The notes: generated from the sequence alone by a model not told the origin. A stretch of DNA of 7,145 nt from Atopobiaceae bacterium UBA7016 (GCA_002449555.1 DJXA01000246.1:3687-10831); one strand, 5' to 3'. Positions 1 through 6,376 are shown, counted from the stretch's first letter. Program-made: numbers and translations.

Positions 1-35
1 CGGTGCCTGTCCCACCTGTATGGGTCGGGGGTTTG

Positions 36-1016
36 TTACGCCGTCTCGTTGCGGACGAAGAAGTCGTGGGCGTTCTCGAAGAAGAGGCGTTGCGCGACGC
101 TCTCGCCAAAACGCACAACAATGCGCTGGTAAAACGGGGTGAGCTTCTCGCACGTCGACAGCCATGCCGGAGGCGTGCAGCCGTCAAAGTCGCTGCCCAG
201 GGCGATGGTATCCTCGCCGCCGAGGTCAAGGAAGCGCTCGATATGGGCCGCAACGTCGTCAAAGCTCACCTCGTCGGCGCCCCACGCGTTATCGCGAACA
301 AAGCCCGTGCAGTAGTTGAGACCCACAATGCCACCCATGTCGCGTATGGCGCGGAACTGGTCGTCGGTCAGGTTGCGCTTGTGGCCACAGGCCTCGCGCA
401 GGTTTGAGTGGGAGGCAGCAAACGGGCGGCGTACCACCTTCATGAGGTCCCAGAACCCCACGTCGTTCAGGTGCGACACGTCCACCACGATGCGGCGGTC
501 CTCCATGGCGCGTACCACCTGGCGCCCAAACGTGGAAAGACCGTCGGTGGTGTCGTGGCCGCTCGCGATGCTGTTCTTGCCGTTCCAGGTAAGCGTCACC
601 ATCTTCACGCCGTCGGCTGCCCACTCGTCAATAACGCCGAGGTCAGAGCCTACGGGCGAGCCGTTCTCCACAGTAAGCATGGCCGCAGTCTTGCCGGAGG
701 CGAGCACCTCGTCCAGCGCTCGGGCGTCGCGCACCTGCACGACATCATCGCCATGCGCCGCCATCTGCGTATGGAAGTAGTCGCGGGCTTGCCGGTAGAA
801 CTGCAGCGGCGTGAGCTCGCTCAGCTGGTCGGGAACCCAGATGGCGTAGCACTGGCACCACGGGCCTACGGTCTGCATGCGGTCGATGCCTAGGGCCAGC
901 CGGTTGCACACGAGGTCACCTTCGGTGCTGGCAAAGCCCACAAACGGGCCACTGTCGCCAAAGGCCAGCGCGTCGATGGTGTCGCAGTGCAGGTCAAACA
1001 CCTTGATGTCAGGCAT
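36..1016 (-). CDS. Membrane dipeptidase-like peptidase, family M19 (renal dipeptidase family)
   Basis: Predicted zinc dipeptidase of 326 aa that would hydrolyse dipeptides; some family members also cleave D-amino-acid-containing dipeptides or beta-lactams. The M19 metal-ligand pattern is complete: HCD with His10 and Asp12 at the N-terminus, Glu117 in TVENG, His182 in VDVSH, His203 in ASHSN, Arg214 in HKRNLTD, and Asp276/Asp278 in GSDFDG. Length and spacing fit the family. There is no signal peptide or membrane segment, so a cytoplasmic location is inferred. The frame stays open upstream to 1175, but the start MPDIKVFDLHCD at 1016 is preferred: it places the HxD motif where the family has it, has a purine-rich AGGGAG four bases upstream, and removes an arginine-rich non-conserved extension that would run into the divergent HAD gene. 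The stop is TAA at 36-38. It is transcribed divergently from the HAD gene at 1132. The family call is firm; the exact substrate is unknown. Confidence 0.93.
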   Translation of the reverse strand: MPDIKVFDLHCDTIDALAFGDSGPFVGFASTEGDLVCNRLALGIDRMQTVGPWCQCYAIWVPDQLSELTPLQFYRQARDYFHTQMAAHGDDVVQVRDARALDEVLASGKTAAMLTVENGSPVGSDLGVIDEWAADGVKMVTLTWNGKNSIASGHDTTDGLSTFGRQVVRAMEDRRIVVDVSHLNDVGFWDLMKVVRRPFAASHSNLREACGHKRNLTDDQFRAIRDMGGIVGLNYCTGFVRDNAWGADEVSFDDVAAHIERFLDLGGEDTIALGSDFDGCTPPAWLSTCEKLTPFYQRIVVRFGESVAQRLFFENAHDFFVRNETA

Positions 1017-1053
1017 GATGCTCCCTCGCGTCCAAGCTCTTGTCCGTGAGTGC

Positions 1054-1059
1054 ATTGTA
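1054..1059 (-). promoter_or_regulatory. Candidate -10 element for the dipeptidase gene
   Basis: On the minus strand this reads TACAAT (five of six matches to TATAAT), about 37 bases ahead of the dipeptidase start at 1016. No convincing -35 box lies 16-18 bases further upstream (CAACCA or similar), so this is a weak prediction based on one hexamer in the divergent intergenic region. Confidence 0.3.
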
Positions 1060-1079
1060 AAGCGTCTGCAGGCGCGTGG

Positions 1080-1108
1080 TTGGCAGGCGCGGTAGAATGC
1101 TGTCGAAT
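1080..1108 (+). promoter_or_regulatory. Candidate promoter for the plus-strand HAD phosphatase gene
   Basis: TTGGCA at 1080-1085 (five of six to the -35 consensus) is followed after 17 bases by TCGAAT at 1103-1108 (four of six to the -10 consensus). This would leave a 5' leader of about 18 bases containing the ribosome binding site at 1120-1125. An alternative -10, TAGAAT at 1093-1098, is a better hexamer but has no -35 box at the right distance. Prediction by eye only. Confidence 0.3.
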
Positions 1109-1131
1109 AACCAGCCGCGAAGGAGCGTCTC

Positions 1132-1953
1132 ATGCATGCCATCAAGCTCATCCTGACCGACGTTGACGGAACCATCCTGCCGTACGGCCAGCCTCAGATA
1201 CCCGCTCGCACCGTCGCGGCGATCCACGCTGCCATCGATGCAGGCATTCATGTGGGTGTGGCCACCGGGCGCGACTCAACGTGGGTGCCACGTTTCTTTG
1301 GGGGAGACGCCGCCTGCAGCGCCACGAGCGTGGCGAGCAACGGCAGTGAGGTCTTTCTGGACGGCAAGAAGATTCGCGAGTCCCACTTGGACGTTGGTGG
1401 CCTTCGTGAGGTCGCGGCCATCGTGCGCGAGGTGCCCGGTGCGGGCATGATCGTGTTCTACGACGGCAAACCCCTGCTGGTTGAGGGCACCAAGGAAGAC
1501 CTTGCGCTTAGCTTCCCGGCGTATGCGGCGGCCTGCCAGAAGGTTGATGACGTGCCCGACGAGGCGCCCATCAAGGGCAACGTGTTCTTTGGCCCGCTTG
1601 CCCCTGAGGTGTACGAGCCGCTGGTCGAGCGGCTTAACCGTACGGTTGCTACGCTGGACTTTGACATACCGCAGCCGGGCTTTGGCAACATCATGCCGCA
1701 CGGCTCGAACAAGGCGACGGCCATCGACGTGCTGGTCGAGGCACTGGGCATCACGCTCGACCAGGTGGTCGTCTTTGGCGACAACGGCAACGACGTGCCC
1801 ATGCTCAGCCATGTGCCCAACTCGGTGGCCGTGTCCAACGCCTCGCCCGAGGCCGCGGCCGCAGCTCATTGGCACGTAGGAGCGTGCGAGGACGAGGCGG
1901 TGGGTGATGCCATCGCCGCGCTCGCAGCCGGAGCATGGCCATTCGTCAGGTAG
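1132..1953 (+). CDS. Cof-type HAD-superfamily hydrolase (sugar/nucleotide phosphatase)
   Basis: Predicted Mg-dependent cytoplasmic phosphatase of the HAD superfamily, Cof/YidA-like (type IIB cap) group, 273 aa, a usual length. Motif I is LTDVDGT with nucleophile Asp10 and acid/base Asp12. Motif II is VATGRD with Thr45. Motif III is Lys194 in GSNKATAI. Motif IV is FGDNGNDVPML with Asp217 and Asp221. The region from about residue 80 to 185 is the cap that sets substrate choice. The start has a strong AAGGAG (1120-1125) six bases upstream. It is divergent from the dipeptidase and convergent with the histidine phosphatase gene, so it is probably transcribed alone. It differs from the other HAD protein in this window (Thr instead of Ser in motif II; different cap). 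All catalytic residues are present, so activity is expected, but the substrate (sugar phosphate, FMN, nucleotide or other) cannot be told. Confidence 0.92.
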   Translation: MHAIKLILTDVDGTILPYGQPQIPARTVAAIHAAIDAGIHVGVATGRDSTWVPRFFGGDAACSATSVASNGSEVFLDGKKIRESHLDVGGLREVAAIVREVPGAGMIVFYDGKPLLVEGTKEDLALSFPAYAAACQKVDDVPDEAPIKGNVFFGPLAPEVYEPLVERLNRTVATLDFDIPQPGFGNIMPHGSNKATAIDVLVEALGITLDQVVVFGDNGNDVPMLSHVPNSVAVSNASPEAAAAAHWHVGACEDEAVGDAIAALAAGAWPFVR

Positions 1954-1962
1954 GGCCCCTAC
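1950..1962. repeat. Palindrome spanning two convergent stop codons
   Basis: GTAGGG (1950-1955), one central C, then CCCTAC (1957-1962) form a perfect 13-base palindrome. It holds the TAG stop of the plus-strand HAD gene (1951-1953) and the TAG stop of the minus-strand histidine phosphatase gene (1959-1961 on the plus strand). It could form a short GC-rich hairpin in transcripts from either side. No T-run follows on either strand, so a classical bidirectional intrinsic terminator is not supported. Confidence 0.5.
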
Positions 1963-2645
1963 GTGCGCGACGTCCCGTTGTAGTAGTTCTCCCACGGGTT
2001 AGAGACGTCGTTTCCCAGCTTGCGCATCTGCGGCGGCAGCCCTGGAACTTCGAGCGACGACAGGTCTGGCAAGATGAAGTCCACGCAGATAAAGAGGCCA
2101 TTCTCGTATTCGTAGCGGTAGGCCATGCAGTTGCAGAAGTGCGTCGGTCGCGCCTTTGCGCGCTCTTGGTTGGCCACGTAAAACACGCGAAGCGCGCCAC
2201 CTGATCCCACGGCAAGTACGCTCTGGTGGTCAGGTCGCTCCATGATTTCGGTCAGCGTGCGCATCATGCGCTCGGCCACCATCTCGTCGTTCTCACCGCC
2301 GTAGGCCACGTAGAAGTCGCCACGAGGGAATCCCGGCTCAAGGCAGTTGTCCTTGCCCTCGAAGGGGCCAAAGTTGAACTCACGCAGGCCCTTGTGGCGC
2401 TCATAGGGCATGGCTGCGCCAAAGGCCGCTTCTGTCGCAAGCTCGAGCGTGTCGCTGCAGCGCTCAGACGTCGAGCAGTGCGCGTGGTCAAAGGTGATCC
2501 TACGCTTCGCTATCTCCTTGCCGGCAAGGCGCGCCTGCTGGATGCCGCGTTCGGTCAGAGGGGAGTCACACCAGCCCTGCGTCTTGTTTTGGCGGTTGAA
2601 CAAGGTCTCGGCGTGGCGCAACAGGTAGAGGCTCTTTGCAGGCAT
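1959..2645 (-). CDS. Histidine phosphatase superfamily protein (phosphoglycerate mutase-like), second catalytic His replaced
   Basis: Cytoplasmic protein of 228 aa with the phosphoglycerate-mutase/phosphatase fold. Visible landmarks are YLLRHAET with Arg10 and phospho-acceptor His11, the following LTERGIQQA helix, Arg62 in CSTSERCSDTLEL, and Glu89 in LREFNFGPFEG. The motif that normally reads SHGG and carries the second phosphate-pocket histidine reads VGSGGALR here, with Ser148 (codon TCA, 2202-2204 on the plus strand) in the His position. Activity may therefore be lowered, changed or lost. The start at 2645 puts the RHAE motif at the normal distance, but only a weak AGAG-like site precedes it. 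It begins 18 bp after the upstream HAD gene, so translation probably depends on that operon. The tail after about residue 195 (SLEVPGLPPQ onward) does not match the catalytic core. Fold is sure; substrate unknown. A true glycolytic mutase is unlikely. Confidence 0.85.
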   Translation of the reverse strand: MPAKSLYLLRHAETLFNRQNKTQGWCDSPLTERGIQQARLAGKEIAKRRITFDHAHCSTSERCSDTLELATEAAFGAAMPYERHKGLREFNFGPFEGKDNCLEPGFPRGDFYVAYGGENDEMVAERMMRTLTEIMERPDHQSVLAVGSGGALRVFYVANQERAKARPTHFCNCMAYRYEYENGLFICVDFILPDLSSLEVPGLPPQMRKLGNDVSNPWENYYNGTSRT

Positions 2646-2663
2646 AGGTACTCGATTCTCTGG

Positions 2664-3494
2664 TTACGGTCGATGCTGCGGTTCGATAAGCTCGGTGAGG
2701 ACCTCGGCAAAGACGCCGTCCTCGCAGGTGGAGCTTGCCTGATAGTTGGCAACGGCGCGTACGTCGTCGGTGGCGTTGGCCACCACCACACCGCAACCCA
2801 CGGTCTCAATCATCTCCAGGTCATTGAGGGCGTCGCCGCAGCCAATGACGTCAGCAATGTCGATGCCTAAGTAGTCGGCCAGCCATTTGATGCCGGTGCC
2901 CTTGTTCACGCCCTGCGGGTTGAACTCAAGGTAGCGGCGGGACGAGATGGTGGTAGACGTGCCAGCAGACACCTCTTCGGGCACGCATGCGCGCAGGTCC
3001 TCCAGAAAACCGAGCCCTTCGTGCGTCAGGAGAATCTTGGAGATGGGCACGTCGCGCAGAAACTCGATGCTGTCGCCACCGATGGGCTCCCACTCCATGG
3101 AGCCAACGAGGTAGTCAACTTCCTCCTGCGCCATGCGATGGCCCCACACCTTGCCGCCCGTCTCGTAGACGTGAAAGCCCACGTCCTGCGTGAGGCCCCA
3201 CTGGAAGATGCGGTCGACCACCTCAAACGGCAGCGTGTTGGCGTAGAGCGGCTCGGGGTTGCCGACCTTGTGCACCACGCCGCCGTTGTACGAGAGCACG
3301 TACGAGCCCTCGAGCGCTTCGGGCGGCAGGCCGCGGATGGTGTAGAGGATGGAGGGCATGGGACGGCCCGACGCGGGAACGAAGAGCACGCCCAGCTCGC
3401 GCATGCGCAAGACGGCGTCGATGTTGGCCTGGGGAAGGACGTGCTCCTCGGTCAGAAAGGTGCCGTCCATGTCGCTTGCCACGATTCGGTACAT
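2664..3494 (-). CDS. Cof-type HAD-superfamily hydrolase in the pyrimidine salvage operon
   Basis: Predicted Mg-dependent cytoplasmic phosphatase of the Cof/YidA-like HAD group, 276 aa. Motif I is ASDMDGTFL with Asp8 and Asp10. Motif II is PASGRP with Ser42. Motif III is Lys198 in GVNKGTGI. Motif IV is GCGDALNDLEMI with Asp221 and Asp225. The C2 cap lies at about residues 80-190. The start at 3494 is preceded by a purine-rich GAGAGGGG a few bases upstream. It lies 62 bp downstream of pdp, with a strong palindrome in that gap, and 18 bp ahead of the histidine phosphatase gene. By context it may act on a sugar phosphate or nucleotide linked to nucleoside breakdown, for example (deoxy)ribose phosphate or an NMP. 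That role is inference; the family itself is broad and includes flavin and sugar-phosphate phosphatases. Confidence 0.92.
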   Translation of the reverse strand: MYRIVASDMDGTFLTEEHVLPQANIDAVLRMRELGVLFVPASGRPMPSILYTIRGLPPEALEGSYVLSYNGGVVHKVGNPEPLYANTLPFEVVDRIFQWGLTQDVGFHVYETGGKVWGHRMAQEEVDYLVGSMEWEPIGGDSIEFLRDVPISKILLTHEGLGFLEDLRACVPEEVSAGTSTTISSRRYLEFNPQGVNKGTGIKWLADYLGIDIADVIGCGDALNDLEMIETVGCGVVVANATDDVRAVANYQASSTCEDGVFAEVLTELIEPQHRP

Positions 3495-3514
3495 GCCGCC
3501 CCTCTCGTTCGTTG

Positions 3515-3543
3515 TGGGACACGGGTTCCGAACCCGTGTCCCA
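3515..3543. repeat. Perfect 14-bp-arm inverted repeat between pdp and the HAD gene
   Basis: TGGGACACGGGTTC (3515-3528) and GAACCCGTGTCCCA (3530-3543) are exact reverse complements around a single C at 3529. In RNA this gives a stem of about 13 bp with a CGG/CCG triloop. It occupies nearly half of the 62-bp gap between the pdp stop (3557) and the HAD start (3494). On the minus strand, the operon sense, the sequence after the stem is CAACGAACGAGAGG, with no T-run, so it is not a standard intrinsic terminator. Possible roles are a transcript-stabilising or processing hairpin, a partial attenuator, a REP-type dispersed repeat, or a binding site for a dimeric protein. Confidence 0.75.
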
Positions 3544-3556
3544 TCGTGCGTGTGCC

Positions 3557-4882
3557 TTAGACGAGCCGCTCGACGCCGTCGCGTGAGACGCGCGCGAGGA
3601 AGTGCGGGATGGCGACTGGCGCCTCTTCGCGGATGTCATAGGCATCAAGCAGGATTCTCTCGCCGTTATAGAGGCGCTCTTCCTCCGATGAGTAGAGCGT
3701 CGCGAGGACGTCCCCGGCCTTGACGGCGTCACCTGTCTTGCGTGCGAGGTCGATGCCCGCGGTGGGGTCGATCGAGGCCTCGATGGTCTCGCGTCCTGCG
3801 CCAAGCGCCGCTGCTGCGGTACCTACCTCCTCGGTATTCATGTGGTAGACGAACCCGTCGCGCGGGGCGCGCACCTCGTGGACGCACGGTGCCTGGGCAA
3901 AGCGCGAGGTGTCCCTCAGCACCGAGCTGTCGCCGCCCTGTGCCTCAACCATCTGGCAGAGCTTCTCAAAGGCGGCGCCATTGTCGATGTTGTGCTGCGC
4001 AAGCGTGCGGCATTCGTCGAGCGTGCCCTTGCCGGCAAGCATGAGCATGTTTGCCGCGAGCTCGAGGCAGGTGTCGGCGATGTCTGCCGGCGCGGTGCCC
4101 CGCAGGACCTCGACTGCCTCGATGACCTCGAGAGAATTGCCCACCTTGTTGCCCAGCGGGCGGTCCATGTCGGTGACGAGGGCCACCGTGGTGCGGCCCA
4201 CATGCTCGCCAATCTCCACCATGGCCTGCGCGAGCGCCGTGGCGTCTTCTGCGGTCTTCATAAAGGCACCGCTACCGCACTTCACGTCGAGCACGATGGC
4301 GTTGGCGCCCGAGGCAATCTTCTTGCTCATGACGCTCGAGGCAATGAGCGGGATGCTGTCCACGGTTGCGGTGACGTCGCGCAGGGCGTAGAGGCGCTTG
4401 TCGGCGGGGACGAGGTTGGCCGTCTGGCCGATGATGGCGCAGCCAACCTTGTTGACGATGTCAAAGAACCGTTCTTCGTCGATGGAGATGGTGAGCCCAG
4501 GAATGGACTCCAGCTTGTCGAGCGTGCCGCCCGTGTGGCCGAGGCCGCGTCCGCTCATCTTGGCAACGGGAACGCCGCACGACGCGACGATGGGCACGAC
4601 GGCGAGGGAGGTCTTGTCACCGACGCCGCCGGTGGAATGCTTGTCAACCTTGATGCCGGGGATGGGGGAGAGGTCAACCATGTCGCCGGAGGCCGCCATC
4701 TCCATGGTGAGCGCGGCGGTTTCGCGCGCATTCATGCCCTGGTAGAAAATGGCCATGGCGAGCGCCGAGGCTTGGTAGTCAGGGATGGTGCCCTCTGAGT
4801 AGCCGGCTACGAAGTAGTTGATCTCTTCAGGGGTGAGTTCAAACCCATCGCGCTTGCGCTTGATGACGTCGTACATGCGCAT
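3557..4882 (-). CDS. pdp: Pyrimidine-nucleoside phosphorylase
   Basis: Cytoplasmic enzyme converting uridine, deoxyuridine or thymidine plus phosphate into the free base and (deoxy)ribose-1-phosphate. The 441 aa length fits the bacterial PyNP/thymidine phosphorylase family. Phosphate-site sequence KHSTGGVGDKTS spans residues 81-92. The family signature, from SGRGLGHTGG through DKLE, covers residues 110-125. Pyrimidine-binding residues Arg168, Ser183 and Lys187 occur in ALRDVTATVDS and ASSVMSKKIASG, and Lys108 precedes the signature. The C-terminal alpha/beta lobe (about 335-441) is complete. Met1 at 4882 is chosen over the ATG two codons in, because AAGGAGG (complement of 4888-4894) ends five bases before it. 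The gene lies 48 bp downstream of cdd, whose products uridine and deoxyuridine are its substrates. Separation from strict thymidine phosphorylase (deoA) rests on overall similarity to Gram-positive PyNP and is less certain than the reaction class. Confidence 0.95.
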   Translation of the reverse strand: MRMYDVIKRKRDGFELTPEEINYFVAGYSEGTIPDYQASALAMAIFYQGMNARETAALTMEMAASGDMVDLSPIPGIKVDKHSTGGVGDKTSLAVVPIVASCGVPVAKMSGRGLGHTGGTLDKLESIPGLTISIDEERFFDIVNKVGCAIIGQTANLVPADKRLYALRDVTATVDSIPLIASSVMSKKIASGANAIVLDVKCGSGAFMKTAEDATALAQAMVEIGEHVGRTTVALVTDMDRPLGNKVGNSLEVIEAVEVLRGTAPADIADTCLELAANMLMLAGKGTLDECRTLAQHNIDNGAAFEKLCQMVEAQGGDSSVLRDTSRFAQAPCVHEVRAPRDGFVYHMNTEEVGTAAAALGAGRETIEASIDPTAGIDLARKTGDAVKAGDVLATLYSSEEERLYNGERILLDAYDIREEAPVAIPHFLARVSRDGVERLV

Positions 4883-4930
4883 GGTTGCCTCCTTGTTTGG
4901 TGAACGATTAGGCTGTGGGTGAGGCGTGTG

Positions 4931-5344
4931 TTATGCGAGGTTTTCGGGGCCAAAGCTCTCGGGAAGCAGCTGACGGAGGGTGTAGACACGGGTCCCGCCG
5001 TCGGACTTTCCGAGGATGATGCGGAAGTCATCGAGACTGCAGAACTCGCGCATGACCTGACGGCAGACTCCGCATGGGGCGCAGTAGTCGGGGGCGGGCT
5101 GACCTTCTGGGCCGCCTACCACCGCGATGGCCTCGAAGTCTCGATGACCGTCATAGATGGCCTTGAAGAAGGCCGTGCGCTCGGCGCAGTTGGAGGGTGT
5201 GTAGGCCGCGTTCTCTATGTTGCACCCGCCATAGACGGTGCCGTCCGAGCAAAGCAGTGCGGCGCCGACCGCCCAGTGTGAGTAAGGGGTATACGCGTGC
5301 TCTCTGGCCTCGAATGCCATTGCGACCAGCGCGTCGTTGTCCAT
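4931..5344 (-). CDS. cdd: Cytidine deaminase
   Basis: Small zinc enzyme that deaminates cytidine and deoxycytidine to uridine and deoxyuridine in the cytosol. At 137 aa it is the tetrameric Gram-positive type. The active site is visible: YTPYSHWAVGAAL near the N-terminus, GGCNIENAAY for substrate binding (residues 39-48), NCAERTA with zinc ligand Cys53 and proton shuttle Glu55, and PCGVCRQVMREF with zinc ligands Cys91 and Cys94. The frame is open to an ATG at 5377 that would overlap the upstream TGA as ATGA. The start at 5344 is preferred because AAAGGAG (complement of 5351-5357) lies six bases before it and the 11 extra residues are not part of the fold. It is the first gene of the likely cdd-pdp-HAD-histidine phosphatase operon. 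Substrate and pathway assignment are firm. Confidence 0.96.
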   Translation of the reverse strand: MDNDALVAMAFEAREHAYTPYSHWAVGAALLCSDGTVYGGCNIENAAYTPSNCAERTAFFKAIYDGHRDFEAIAVVGGPEGQPAPDYCAPCGVCRQVMREFCSLDDFRIILGKSDGGTRVYTLRQLLPESFGPENLA

Positions 5345-5363
5345 AGTGGGCTCCTTTCGGATA

Positions 5364-5402
5364 GATATGTCAATCATATCCGCCTGAAAGGGGCTCTGTT
5401 AT
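5364..5402 (-). promoter_or_regulatory. Candidate cdd promoter with an overlapping interrupted palindrome
   Basis: GATATG (5364-5369), spacer TCAAT, then CATATC (5375-5380) form a 17-base interrupted palindrome 20 bases upstream of the cdd start. The minus strand carries TATGAT (complement of 5373-5378), a five-of-six -10 match, inside it. ATAACA (complement of 5397-5402), a weak four-of-six -35 match, lies 18 bases further upstream. A repressor bound to the palindrome would block such a promoter, so an operator is possible. The palindrome also holds the stop codon of the upstream nuclease gene. Neither promoter nor operator is proven, and the hexamers are weak. Confidence 0.35.
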
Positions 5403-6376
5403 CGTGGCTCACGCATTTCGGCGAGTGTTGTCCCATCCGATGCTCCTTGTCCAACAACTGCTCGAACAGCAGGTCGAGAGACTCGATATGCGAGAGTATC
5501 TCCCACGTAACGTCCTTTACCTCGATTCCCAAAGCTTGAATATCATTGCGGCGCGCCTTGTCTCGTGCGATTGCCGTACCACTGGTATGAAACTCATTGC
5601 TTTCATACTCAAGGTCTGTCATCAAGTATCGAAGATATCCATCGGGGTGGTAGGAGTCTGCACGCGTAAGATGCCGCTGCTCTGCCTTAACCTCGACCTT
5701 GGGGTTGAGCTCAAGTTCTTTAAAGCCATACCCGCCTTTCTTGCAGGGCAAGGTGGCCATCAATGCAAGAATGCTCTCCCCTGGAGAGGAAGGTTCATCC
5801 AGTACGAATGAAAGAGCCTCAAGGGCAGAGCGTGTGCCGCGGACACCGTGAGCTTGCTTCAGGAACGTCGTCAGTTCTTGGCGAGTGGTTGCCATCGGAA
5901 TTCGCGGGCTATCGTAGCGTGTTAACAAGCTTCCATCTTCCTGTCTCGATGGCATGCGATAGAAGGTGGCGGTTGTCTGGTCTCCGACAATGAGGTGGCT
6001 ATACGATCCGCAGAGCTCCATACCAAGGAGCAACCGGTCAGACAGACAAGGCATGTCTCGGCATCGGAGTGTGTAATAAAGGGGCCAGGAAGGCACGAGA
6101 ACGCGGGGGGCAAAGCTGCAAAAACGATTCGGGAGGAAGTGGCACGCGGTAAAGATGATGGGTGACTCCGCCCCCGTGCATGTCTCGGCTGTCAGCTACG
6201 AAGAGGTGGACCGGCTGCTCTTCTGTCGATGCAAGGATGAGTGCAAGTTCCTGAGGAACGATGCGCCTTATGGTCTCTAACTCTTGGCTAGACCCTGGTG
6301 ATGGCGCGACATCATATAGCGGTGAAGAGGCGCCGAGTTGTGTCAAAGAATCGGTGTCGATGTAATTGAGAACCAC
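5374..6376 (-). pseudogene. Frameshifted DUF559/Vsr-like (PD-(D/E)XK) nuclease-domain protein
   Basis: Two minus-strand frames make one protein. Frame one runs from a GTG at 6376 (VLNYIDTDSL) to FLQLCPP and then goes out of frame; it stops at 6038. Frame two carries on as VLVPSWPLYYTLRCRDMP to the TGA at 5374. Deleting one base from the six-C run (six G at 6105-6110 on the plus strand) joins them as LQLCPRVLVPSWPLYY, giving about 333 aa. The second half has features of DUF559-type nucleases: SSPGESILALMATLP then GGYGF, and a core DLEYESNEFHTSG (Asp254, Glu256, His263 after rejoining) followed by IARDKARRNDIQALGIEVKDVT. Similar proteins, often with an AbiEi-like N-terminal part, recur as accessory genes in Coriobacteriia and other actinobacteria (from memory). 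The region is AT-richer (23 of 60 GC at 5581-5640, against 40 of 60 at 4081-4140 in pdp). The start lacks a clear ribosome binding site. It could be a pseudogene, a sequencing error or a slippage-switched gene. Confidence 0.7.

Noticed and set aside
1..35. Possible hairpin downstream of the dipeptidase stop (CCCA/TGGG with a six-base loop), sharing TGTCCCA with the 3515-3543 palindrome
   Set aside because: The stem is only four pairs with a mismatch outside it, no T-run follows in the dipeptidase direction, and the shared heptamer is too short to claim a repeat family. The sequence is cut off by the window edge.
1017..1175. Extended N-terminus of the dipeptidase to 1175
   Set aside because: The extension is arginine-rich, unlike the family, covers the likely promoter region and overlaps the start of the divergent HAD gene. 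The HxD motif fits the start at 1016.
3515..3543. Resemblance of ACGGG-TTCCGAA-CCCGT to a tRNA T-arm
   Set aside because: The loop TTCCGAA does not fit the conserved TTCRANY pattern, and there is no D-arm, anticodon arm or acceptor stem around it. The palindromic arms extend beyond a T-stem.
3842..4798. Long plus-strand open frame of 318 codons opposite pdp, with similar long antisense frames opposite cdd (4919-5281), the second HAD gene (3021-3560) and the histidine phosphatase gene (2226-2870)
   Set aside because: These are shadows of GC-rich coding sequence on the other strand. They show His/Arg/Val/Ala-rich composition, no recognisable domains and no good ribosome binding sites, and each lies opposite a well-supported gene.
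5374..6096. The downstream half of the nuclease gene as an independent 240-aa gene starting at 6096
   Set aside because: The sequence just upstream of 6096 in this frame (PRVLVPSWPLYY) looks like part of the protein, no ribosome binding site precedes 6096, and the other frame supplies the missing N-terminal region. A separate gene remains possible but less likely.
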